From: Pragia fontium DSM 5563 = ATCC 49100
GTDB lineage: Bacteria; Pseudomonadota; Gammaproteobacteria; Enterobacterales; Enterobacteriaceae
DNA length: 64,000 nucleotides
Direction of reading: 5' to 3'
NCBI RefSeq assembly: GCF_900112475.1
Contig: NZ_FOLW01000003.1
Location: forward strand, 1 to 64,000
Part shown: in pieces, positions 28,608-35,965 of the stretch
Layout of the letters: the number at the start of each line of letters is the position of its first letter
How positions within the stretch are numbered: the stretch's first letter is position 1
Position numbers and translations under genes: made by a program
The notes under the pieces: generated by a model
Seen by the model: only the letters and a program-made list of their open reading frames with translations
Databases searched by the model: none
Told to the model about the DNA's origin: nothing

Positions 28608-29117
28608 ATGGCCAGCAGAGGCATAAATAAAGTAATTCTAGTCGGAAATCTGGGCCAGGACCCGGAAATTCGTTATATGCCTAATGGTGGTGCTGTAGCG
28701 AATATTACCATCGCTACTTCTGAAAGCTGGCGGGACAAGCAAACCGGTGAGCAAAAAGAGCGTACTGAATGGCACCGTGTCGCAATTTTCGGCAAATTAG
28801 CGGAAATTGCCGGTGAATATCTGCGTAAAGGCTCGCAGGTGTATATTGAAGGTCAACTGCAAACCCGTAAGTGGCAGGATCAGAGCGGCCAAGATCGCTA
28901 TACCACGGAAGTGGTTGTTAACATCGGCGGCGTTATGCAGATGTTAGGCGGCCGTCAAGGCGGTGGTGAAGGTCAGTCAGCGCCACAAGGTAGCTGGGGT
29001 CAACCACAGCAGCCACAGGCTCAGGCTTCTCGCCCGGCAGCTCAACAGCAAAGCAGCGCACCAGCCGCTCCGCAGAACGAACCACCAATGGATTTTGATG
29101 ACGATATTCCGTTCTAA
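28608..29117 (+). CDS. ssb: Single-stranded DNA-binding protein
   Basis: Tetrameric ssDNA-binding protein used in replication, repair and recombination. OB fold at residues 1-112 ([22 protein letters not shown]... [29 protein letters not shown]), then a Gln/Pro-rich linker and the acidic partner-binding tip DDDIPF. 169 residues (178 in E. coli). Strong ribosome binding site CAGGAGAA. A terminator follows. Confidence 0.98.
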   Translation: MASRGINKVILVGNLGQDPEIRYMPNGGAVANITIATSESWRDKQTGEQKERTEWHRVAIFGKLAEIAGEYLRKGSQVYIEGQLQTRKWQDQSGQDRYTTEVVVNIGGVMQMLGGRQGGGEGQSAPQGSWGQPQQPQAQASRPAAQQQSSAPAAPQNEPPMDFDDDIPF

Positions 29118-29148
29118 GGTTTATCTGATTTAGCCCCAATATTTAATC

Positions 29149-29175
29149 AGCCCCGTCACAACGGGGCTTTTTTAT
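29149..29175 (+). terminator. Intrinsic terminator after ssb
   Basis: 8-bp stem AGCCCCGT / ACGGGGCT with a CACA loop, then a run of T. Confidence 0.92.
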
Positions 29176-29249
29176 TACGATGAAACCCTTTGTCATAACC
29201 GGATATTTATCATACTGTTATATCTTCACGACTGAATGGACATTGAATA

Positions 29250-29963
29250 GTGTTATTGCTCTCTGTGTACAGTAAGTTTAAAAATATCAATCCATTGCTG
29301 GCGATTGTCCCGCCGTTGTTTCTGTTGTTCCTGCTACCGTTTCTGCACGTCTCTTCATCGGTTACCGTGATTATTGCCTTGCTGCTTCTAGCCGCGATGA
29401 TTTCACTGTTCCGGCAGCGGGAGCGTGCTTTGGCTGTGCTCATTTTTATTGGATTATCAGTTATCTGGATTTGGCACGCCTATTTTACCTGGCAAGGGTA
29501 TTACTGGGTGAATGCGCGGGAGCTGGAGTCGCTGGCTCATCAAATTACGACGTATGGCAAAATTCAATCTTTGGATATGGGCATTGATGATAGCTATCAG
29601 GATGGCGATCGCACGGTTCGTTATGATTCCTATCGTTTTCTGAATGGTACTCGGATTACGCTTTATCAGGATGGACACGATCCTTCTCCTGATTCAGGGA
29701 AGCCGATATGGTTTATTGACTCCTATTGCCAGCAGCATGAAATCTCTTTGAAAGTCTATTATCAGATGCGGGATGAGTTAGAACGGTTGAAAATTAATGG
29801 CTTTAGCCTGATGGATAATGGGGATATCTCTTTTAACCTGTGGAGAAAAGGAGGGGTACCCTGGACCATTAATCTGGTGCGTATTGCAGATGGGACTCAT
29901 CCTCTCGACGGTGATACGTTAGAAAAGCTTAATGCACACTGGTATATTGCTACCTATTCGTAG
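29250..29963 (+). CDS. Membrane protein of unknown function
   Basis: 237 residues with three predicted N-terminal helices (about 15-33, 36-54, 58-78) and a soluble C-terminal domain of about 155 residues, probably periplasmic or cytosolic beta-alpha. I do not recognise the family. The start is a GTG at 29250 with weak GGA upstream; in-frame TTG (29256) and GTG (29265) are alternatives. A 67-base gap separates it from the dCMP deaminase-like gene, so the two may be cotranscribed. Confidence 0.7.
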   Translation: MLLLSVYSKFKNINPLLAIVPPLFLLFLLPFLHVSSSVTVIIALLLLAAMISLFRQRERALAVLIFIGLSVIWIWHAYFTWQGYYWVNARELESLAHQITTYGKIQSLDMGIDDSYQDGDRTVRYDSYRFLNGTRITLYQDGHDPSPDSGKPIWFIDSYCQQHEISLKVYYQMRDELERLKINGFSLMDNGDISFNLWRKGGVPWTINLVRIADGTHPLDGDTLEKLNAHWYIATYS

Positions 29964-30030
29964 TTCACAGAACGATAGCATCAATATGTTATCCTAAATC
30001 ATCAGCCGTTCAGACCACCGGAGAAAGCGA

Positions 30031-30540
30031 ATGGATAGACATGAGTATTATATGAATATTGCCATGGCGGTGCGTAAAAAGGCTAACTGCCTCGGTCGTA
30101 AAGTCGGCGGGGTGATGGTTAAGGATAATCGCATTATTTCCACCGGTTATAATGGTACGCCGGAAGGGATTACCAACTGCACCGATGGTGGCTGTGTTCG
30201 CTGTCGGGATCGCGCTGCGTATAAAGCCAGCGTAGGTTATGACGTGTGTATCTGCGTTCATGCCGAACAGAACGCGATTATTTCAGCTGCGCGTTTTGGT
30301 AATCCAGTTGAAGGTTCAGTGGTGTATTCAACGCTACGCCCATGCTTTGACTGCACCAAATCAATGCTACAGGCCAAGGTTCAGGCAATCTATTATCTCC
30401 ACGACTGGAAACACCCGATTGGTGAATTACAGGAACAATATGAGCTGCTACAGGGGCAATTCCCCGGCGGCGTGCATCAGGTTGAGATGGTCGATCCTGA
30501 AGCGGATTGGGCGAATGGTGTTACGTTACCGGTGGCTTAG
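30031..30540 (+). CDS. dCMP deaminase family protein (ComEB-like)
   Basis: 169-residue zinc-dependent deaminase. The catalytic motif is H77-A-E79 (CVHAEQNAI), with the paired zinc ligands C105 and C108 in RPCFDC. Extra cysteines at 50, 55 and 58 (NCTDGGCVRC) resemble the structural zinc site of dCMP deaminases, which supply dUMP for thymidylate synthesis. E. coli lacks such a gene and uses dCTP deaminase, so this is an accessory activity. GGAG is 8 bases upstream of the ATG. A riboflavin or tRNA deaminase is less likely given the length and motif spacing. Confidence 0.87.
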   Translation: MDRHEYYMNIAMAVRKKANCLGRKVGGVMVKDNRIISTGYNGTPEGITNCTDGGCVRCRDRAAYKASVGYDVCICVHAEQNAIISAARFGNPVEGSVVYSTLRPCFDCTKSMLQAKVQAIYYLHDWKHPIGELQEQYELLQGQFPGGVHQVEMVDPEADWANGVTLPVA

Positions 30541-30654
30541 TATTATTCATTATAATAAGGGCCGGTATTCCTACTCATTGAGATTGTTGAAAAACTTTTT
30601 AGATTAAGTGCAGTGAATATTCCGGTCGTCATTAATGTTAAGAAAATATAACCA

Positions 30655-30790
30655 TCGAGCGCGACCGGACAGGGATGTTTTTTAGCTCTAATGTGCGTCG
30701 GGCCTAGCCAGGCTACGGGCACTCCGGCAGCTAAAGCTGCTACGACCCCCACGCCCGTCTCTCCCTCCGATTGATTATTTAGGGGCATTA
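30655..30790. repeat. GC-rich palindromic island (possible repeat remnant)
   Basis: A GC-rich block in an AT-rich gap of 291 bases. It contains TAGCC-A-GGCTA and GCAGC-TAAA-GCTGC hairpins and a C-rich tail. A leftward reading frame covers it but has no ribosome binding site. It resembles the islands at 1-60 and 15785-15905 in composition and palindrome density, not in plain sequence. Confidence 0.45.
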
Positions 30791-30831
30791 ATGCTCAATT
30801 TATAGAGTCAGGGATACGTGCCCTTAGCATA

Positions 30832-31161
30832 TCAAAACTCATCGGTGACATTTTGCCACTGGCTGAGGTTAGGTCTTTGCTGATCGCGGAAGTACGCGGT
30901 AAACATCTGCACCGCTTTATCCATTTCCAGCGTGGTATAGCGATAGTGAGTAAAGTCCTCACCGTTTACCAGACGCGTTTCCAGCATATATTGCTGATCC
31001 GTTAGCGCCGCCTGTAGATAGATTGAATCTTCAATAGGGCTTTCTGGTGCCAGGACAATAAAGCTGCTCACATCATCGGATAAATTCACCACCGCTTGTT
31101 CCAACTGATGAATATCAACTGCGGGTAAGACATGACCATCGACCATAAGTTGGAATTTCAT
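30832..31161 (-). CDS. Conserved-looking hypothetical protein
   Basis: 109-residue soluble acidic protein without a signal peptide or membrane segment. No family recognised. It has an alternating pattern (FQLMVDGHVLPAVDIHQLEQAV, SIYLQAALTDQQYMLETRLVNG) that suggests a small alpha/beta domain. The ribosome binding site is weak (GCAGAGAG). It lies downstream of the DMT transporter gene on the same strand, with a hairpin between them (31191-31209). Confidence 0.65.
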   Translation of the reverse strand: MKFQLMVDGHVLPAVDIHQLEQAVVNLSDDVSSFIVLAPESPIEDSIYLQAALTDQQYMLETRLVNGEDFTHYRYTTLEMDKAVQMFTAYFRDQQRPNLSQWQNVTDEF

Positions 31162-31190
31162 ACGCTATTGGCTCTCTGCCTAAAGGACAA

Positions 31191-31209
31191 GGCGGTATGT
31201 TTAACCGCC
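31191..31209 (-). terminator. Hairpin after the DMT transporter's downstream neighbour start (candidate terminator)
   Basis: Stem GGCGGT / ACCGCC in the 88-base gap between the two leftward genes. The T tract on the minus strand is poor, so it may be only a partial terminator of the transporter transcript. Confidence 0.35.
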
Positions 31210-31249
31210 TGTTGAAGTAGGAATAGTAAAGTATTGGCGTATAGATTTG

Positions 31250-32164
31250 CTACTGATTCTGTTTGTTAATTTCAGCCCCCGCTGGGGGCTGATTTTTCCC
31301 CAGCGGCATACGCAGTCGCTGAGCCAGAATAACGCCGATTAGTGAAACGCCGCCGCCAATAATGTGGTAGCTGTGCAGCGGTTCACGCAGGAAGATTATG
31401 GCAATAATCGCGGTGAATACCGGTGTCAGATTCATAAACAGCGCGGTTTTACTGGCGCCCAACTTCATTACGCCATGAATCCAGACATAAGGTGCAATGA
31501 CTGAGGCCGGGATGCCAGCAAACAGCACCAAAGGAATATTTTCTGCATTGAGGGAGACATCTGCCGCCATCAAGAAATCCGGTAGCAGCAGCAGCGCACC
31601 AAAGAATGCCTGCATATATAACGATTGCCAGTTAGGTAACGCCATCGCCCAACGTTTGGTTAATACGCCATATAGCGCATAGGCCGTTGCCGCCGTGAGC
31701 ATCATCAGTTCGCCTTTACCTATGCCAATGGTTAATAGCTGAGCGGGATGTCCACCGCTGATCAACCATACCAGCCCGGCGAAAGATAACAGGCCTCCGA
31801 CCAAGGTGCCCAGCGTAGGAGGCGTGCGCAGGATAATAATACTCAGCAGCACCGTTAGCAGTGGGATAAGGGAAATAAAAATACCAATAGTCAGGGCACT
31901 GATGGTGTAAGCCGCGTAGTAGGCTAAGCTCTGATACAGCGCCATTCCCAGCAGACCGAGTATTAATAGCTTCCACCAGTAGGGATAGATGTTTTTTCTG
32001 TTGCGGATAACGCCGGGTAAAATAAATGGTGTTAGTACGATGAGCGCCAGCAGCCAGCGATAAAACGAGATGGCGGCCGGATCGATAGCGCCAGCCGATA
32101 GCTTATTAACAATGGCATTAATAGCCCAAATCAGGACAGCAAGCAGAGGATAAAGCGCAGCCAT
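31250..32164 (-). CDS. DMT superfamily (EamA) transporter
   Basis: About 304 residues, two EamA repeats with ten transmembrane helices in total, typical of metabolite or drug exporters of the inner membrane. The ATG at 32164 has GTGAGA upstream; an in-frame GTG at 32176 lacks one. It is divergent from the AraC-type gene at 32288 across about 120 bases, which suggests that regulator controls it. Substrate unknown. Confidence 0.88.
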   Translation of the reverse strand: MAALYPLLAVLIWAINAIVNKLSAGAIDPAAISFYRWLLALIVLTPFILPGVIRNRKNIYPYWWKLLILGLLGMALYQSLAYYAAYTISALTIGIFISLIPLLTVLLSIIILRTPPTLGTLVGGLLSFAGLVWLISGGHPAQLLTIGIGKGELMMLTAATAYALYGVLTKRWAMALPNWQSLYMQAFFGALLLLPDFLMAADVSLNAENIPLVLFAGIPASVIAPYVWIHGVMKLGASKTALFMNLTPVFTAIIAIIFLREPLHSYHIIGGGVSLIGVILAQRLRMPLGKNQPPAGAEINKQNQ

Positions 32165-32287
32165 ATAGAATCTCACACGGGTTTAATTGAGCGACAGAGT
32201 GTACATCTGTCTTGTTTGGTATATATACTTCATATCTGACAATTGATAACGTTTTTCAGACAATCGCTTTTATCACTACGGAGAATC

Positions 32288-33061
32288 ATGGCTGGAGCAC
32301 AATGTGTTACCTCAACGCAATCTTACCCTGACAGTATTTTGTTTTTTCGCTGTGAAAACGTGAATTCTAATACTGAATTTGGACCCCATTTGCACGATTG
32401 GGGGCAAGTGATCTGCGTGAAGAGCGGAGTCTTTGCCCTTAATATCGGCGGTCAGCGTTTTTTAGCCCCTTCCGGCTTTGCTATCTGGATACCGGTAGGG
32501 ATGGAACATTCTAGCTACAACCGTAAGCCTACTCGCTTTCGTTCGATTAATATTGATGCTCGTTTTTGTGGCTTAATGCCCCTTGAACCCTGCGTGTTGA
32601 ATATGGACGCCGTATGTAGCGCCATTGTCGAATCATGCTTTGAGCGCGATGTAATGGTTCCCCAAACGCCGGCCGATCGCCGCTTGTGCCGCGTCTTGAT
32701 CGATCAACTGTCGGTTGCACCGGTACAGCATACCTATTTACCTGGCAGTGATGACAAATTTCTGGCGCCGATTTTGCAGGCGCTGGAAGCCAATCCGTCG
32801 GATAACACCTCATTGGCTGACTGGGCCAAGCGAGTGTATACCACTGAACGCACGTTGGCACGCCGCTGTAGCCAAGAACTGGGTATGTCATTTGGTGAAT
32901 GGCGTCAGCGATTACGTTTTTTGTACGGTATTTCTTTACTGGAACAGGGAAAAACCGTACAGGATGTTGCGCTGGAAGTCGGCTACAGTTCCGCTTCCGC
33001 GTTTATTGCGATGTTCCAGCATATTGCCGGAACCACGCCTGAACGTTATCGTAGAGGGTGA
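32288..33061 (+). CDS. AraC family transcriptional regulator
   Basis: N-terminal cupin domain (FGPHLHDWGQVICVKSGVFALNIGGQRFLAPSGFAIWIP with the conserved histidines) and C-terminal double helix-turn-helix (about residues 165-255, LADWAKRVYTTERTLARRCSQEL and VQDVALEVGYSSASAFIAMFQ). I chose the ATG at 32288, which has GGAG 6 bases upstream, over an in-frame ATG at 32243 with no ribosome binding site. The gene ends one base before the converging LysE-family gene. Probably regulates the divergent EamA exporter (NimR-like arrangement). Confidence 0.9.
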   Translation: MAGAQCVTSTQSYPDSILFFRCENVNSNTEFGPHLHDWGQVICVKSGVFALNIGGQRFLAPSGFAIWIPVGMEHSSYNRKPTRFRSINIDARFCGLMPLEPCVLNMDAVCSAIVESCFERDVMVPQTPADRRLCRVLIDQLSVAPVQHTYLPGSDDKFLAPILQALEANPSDNTSLADWAKRVYTTERTLARRCSQELGMSFGEWRQRLRFLYGISLLEQGKTVQDVALEVGYSSASAFIAMFQHIAGTTPERYRRG

Positions 33062-33679
33062 TTAAGCCCCCAAGGCCTGAAAAGTTTTCCATTCATCCCA
33101 CAGCAGCCATAGGGCAGTAATCGCCAGCGATCCCGCCATCACGCCATTAAACAGGCGTAAACGCCAACCGATTTGCAGGGTTTCCCTCAGGCGGTCGCCC
33201 ATCAGTGCCCAGACGTAAACGCAGGGAAAACCAACCAGGGTAAACGATATCGACAGCAAGAGTGCATTGCTGGTAATGCTGGCGTCCTGAATGCTAAACA
33301 GGATAGCCGCGTTGACCAGCATTAGCCAGGCTTTGGGATTAACCCATTGAAACAGCATTGCGCCAATCAACGACATGGGATGGGCGTGGGATTTACCCTC
33401 TGGGCTACCCGCCAGCCATATTTTCCACGATAGCCATAATAAATAGGTACAGCCAAAGATGGCCAACGGCAGTCGAATAGCGGCGATATAACTTAGAATC
33501 GCGCTAAACGAGAAAGTAATACACAGGCACAGTACGCCACATCCCAGACAGATGCCGATCAAATGGGGCATCGTACGACGCAGACCAAAGTTAACCCCGG
33601 ATGTAGCCAGCATCAGATTATTGGGGCCGGGAGTAATACTCATTACAATGATATAGCTGATTAGGGCCAAGTCTGGCAT
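33062..33679 (-). CDS. LysE/RhtB family amino acid exporter
   Basis: 205-residue membrane protein with six helices and the family N-terminal motif SITPGPNNLMLATSGVNFGLRR, followed by HLIGICLGCGV. Such proteins export amino acids or derivatives. It is divergent from a MocR-type PLP regulator across 143 bases, a common pairing for exporters of cysteine-pathway or other amino acids. The substrate cannot be read from the sequence. Confidence 0.9.
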   Translation of the reverse strand: MPDLALISYIIVMSITPGPNNLMLATSGVNFGLRRTMPHLIGICLGCGVLCLCITFSFSAILSYIAAIRLPLAIFGCTYLLWLSWKIWLAGSPEGKSHAHPMSLIGAMLFQWVNPKAWLMLVNAAILFSIQDASITSNALLLSISFTLVGFPCVYVWALMGDRLRETLQIGWRLRLFNGVMAGSLAITALWLLWDEWKTFQALGA

Positions 33680-33822
33680 AGCGGTACCTGTATTTGTTGC
33701 GGATATTCACTGTATAGTAAATTTGATTTTAATCAGGTAACAGATACAGAAAACTGATATTTAAATGGATACAGTTGTGCTAGCGTAACGCTTATTCGAG
33801 GGCTCTGCTGGCGGTAGTCATC

Positions 33823-35286
33823 ATGTTACATAACGATAATATCACGCTATATCAATCTATTGCCGAGAATATTGTTGATGCTCTTCAACGGGGGCATTTG
33901 CAGGTTGGTGATAAGCTACCGTCGGTAAGGCATCAAGCCCGCAGCCGTAATGTGAGTATCAATACGGTACTCTCTGCTTATCGACATTTGGAAGAACGCG
34001 GGTTGATTGAGGCGCGTCCGCAATCCGGTTACTACGTACGCTCGCGTTTGCCGACGGTGAGTCAAACGGTGATGCCGACATCGCCGGTATTGTTTCCCAA
34101 ACTGGAAGTATTGGATTTAATCGATACGGTTTTTGCGGCTCAACAGAATCCGTTATTTACCGATATCTCTCTGGCCTGCCCGGTAGGCGGTGAATTCTAT
34201 CCAGAAAAGAAGCTGGCGCGCATTCTGAATCAGTTAGTGCGTTCCCGACCGGAAATGCTGGGTACTTACAGTTTACCGCCCGGCAGTATACGTTTGCGCC
34301 AGCAAATTGCGCATCGGGCTTCTTCACTTGGCATGTCTCTGGATGCTGACGATATCATTCTGACTCACGGTTGTATGGAAGCGTTGCAACTTGCTCTGCG
34401 CGCCATCACTCAGCCCGGTGATTGTGTCGGGCTGGAGTCACCGACCTATTTTTATATGATTTCCCTGCTGGGATCGCTTGGGTTAAGGGCGGTAGAAATT
34501 CCAACCGATCCTCAACGGGGAATTTCGGTGGATGCCATAGAAACCCTGTTAAAAGATAACCAACTGAATGCGCTGTTGTTGATGCCCAGCGTGCAGAATC
34601 CATTGGGATGCAGTATGCCGGTTGCTGCCCGTCAACGGCTGGCACGGTTGCTCAATCAGTACCAGATTCCGTTGATTGAAGATGCGTTGTACGCTGAGCT
34701 GGTTTTTTCTGGAGACCCTTTACCGGCCGTGAAATCTTTTGATAAAGAGGGTTGGGTCATTTTCTGTACCAGTTTTACCAAAACGTTAGCGCCGGATTTT
34801 CGCATTGGTTGGATGACAGGAGGGCGTTTTGCAGAAAAACTGCGGCGAATGAAAACCTTGTCCTCGATGTCCGAGCCTGCGATTTTGGCCGAAACGTTGG
34901 GGCGATTTCTGGCGACGGGCAGCTACGATCAGCATCTACGTGGGTTGCGTAAACGTTATGCTCATCAAGTGCAGGAGGCCAGAGGGTTAATCGCCAAGTA
35001 TTTTCCTGAAGGAACCCGGGCCACTCAGCCCGATGGCGGATTTGTAATTTGGGTAGAATTTCCACCGGGCGTAGACAGCGTTCAATTATTTCACCATGCA
35101 TTGGCTGAACGCATCAGTCTGACACCGGGAACGTTATTTTCGCCCAGTGGCCGTTATGATAATGCCTTCCGTTTATCCTGTTGCTATTCATTTAATGAAC
35201 GCTATATCACTGCGATAAAGCGGGTGGGAGAACTGGCCTGCGAGATGGCGGGGATAGCGCCACCTCTAGGTATTAGCCAGCCATAA
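33823..35286 (+). CDS. MocR-type (GntR/aminotransferase) regulator
   Basis: 487 residues. A GntR winged helix at residues 1-75 (ALQRGHLQVGDKLPSVRHQARSRNVSINTV) is fused to a fold-type I aminotransferase-like domain. The PLP lysine is K320 in SFTKTLAP. It likely binds PLP or an amino acid aldimine and controls the divergent LysE-type exporter. The 3' end overlaps the converging kdpE end by 14 bases, so no terminator fits between the two genes. Confidence 0.92.
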   Translation: MLHNDNITLYQSIAENIVDALQRGHLQVGDKLPSVRHQARSRNVSINTVLSAYRHLEERGLIEARPQSGYYVRSRLPTVSQTVMPTSPVLFPKLEVLDLIDTVFAAQQNPLFTDISLACPVGGEFYPEKKLARILNQLVRSRPEMLGTYSLPPGSIRLRQQIAHRASSLGMSLDADDIILTHGCMEALQLALRAITQPGDCVGLESPTYFYMISLLGSLGLRAVEIPTDPQRGISVDAIETLLKDNQLNALLLMPSVQNPLGCSMPVAARQRLARLLNQYQIPLIEDALYAELVFSGDPLPAVKSFDKEGWVIFCTSFTKTLAPDFRIGWMTGGRFAEKLRRMKTLSSMSEPAILAETLGRFLATGSYDQHLRGLRKRYAHQVQEARGLIAKYFPEGTRATQPDGGFVIWVEFPPGVDSVQLFHHALAERISLTPGTLFSPSGRYDNAFRLSCCYSFNERYITAIKRVGELACEMAGIAPPLGISQP

Positions 35287-35965
35287 ACCGATAACCGACA
35301 CCGATTTCAGTGAGTAAATGTTTAGGGCGAGCCGGATCTTGCTCTAACTTTTGCCGTAAATGTCCCATATAAATACGCAGATAGTGGCCGTGTTCAACGT
35401 TATTTGGCCCCCATACGCTGCTGAGGAGTTGGCGCTGGGTCAGAACTTTACCGCTATTAGCCAATAACTCCGATAATAAACGGAACTCAATGGGCGTCAG
35501 GTGTATCATCTCTTCACCGCGCATCACCTGACGATTAATCAGATCGACGCTAATATCGGCGAAGCGAATAACGGGTTCTTCCTGAGGCGAAGTCGATCGA
35601 CGGCGCAGGGCAACACGCACTCGAGCCATTAACTCACTGACGCCGAAAGGTTTGACCAGATAGTCATCGGCACCGGCATCCAGCGCTTCAACCTTCACTT
35701 CCTCCGAGACTCTGGCGGATAACACGATAATCGGAATGGCGCTCCACTGACGCAGATCGCGGATAAAATCCAGACCGTCACCGTCTGGCAGGCCAAGATC
35801 GAGAATAATCAAATCAGGTTTACGGGTTGCGGCTTCAATCAAACCGCGTTGTACCGTATCGGTTTCAAACACGCGGCAGTTCTCACTTTCCAGCGCTGAG
35901 CGAACAAATCGCCTTATCTCTTTTTCATCTTCTACAATTAGAATAGCCGGAGAGAGTTGAGTCAT
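35273..35965 (-). CDS. kdpE: Response regulator KdpE
   Basis: OmpR-type activator of kdpFABC under potassium limitation. Receiver domain 1-120 with the phosphoacceptor D56 (IILDLGLPDGDG) and K in VKPF; winged helix DNA-binding domain 130-228. Start overlaps the kdpD stop by 4 bases (ATGA). Its expected target is present at 43240-43258. Confidence 0.97.
   Translation of the reverse strand: MTQLSPAILIVEDEKEIRRFVRSALESENCRVFETDTVQRGLIEAATRKPDLIILDLGLPDGDGLDFIRDLRQWSAIPIIVLSARVSEEVKVEALDAGADDYLVKPFGVSELMARVRVALRRRSTSPQEEPVIRFADISVDLINRQVMRGEEMIHLTPIEFRLLSELLANSGKVLTQRQLLSSVWGPNNVEHGHYLRIYMGHLRQKLEQDPARPKHLLTEIGVGYRFMAG

Noticed and set aside
30543-30788. 81-residue leftward reading frame across the GC-rich island
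   Set aside because: No ribosome binding site. The frame is open mainly because of GC-rich palindromic sequence, so it is treated as part of a repeat-like island.
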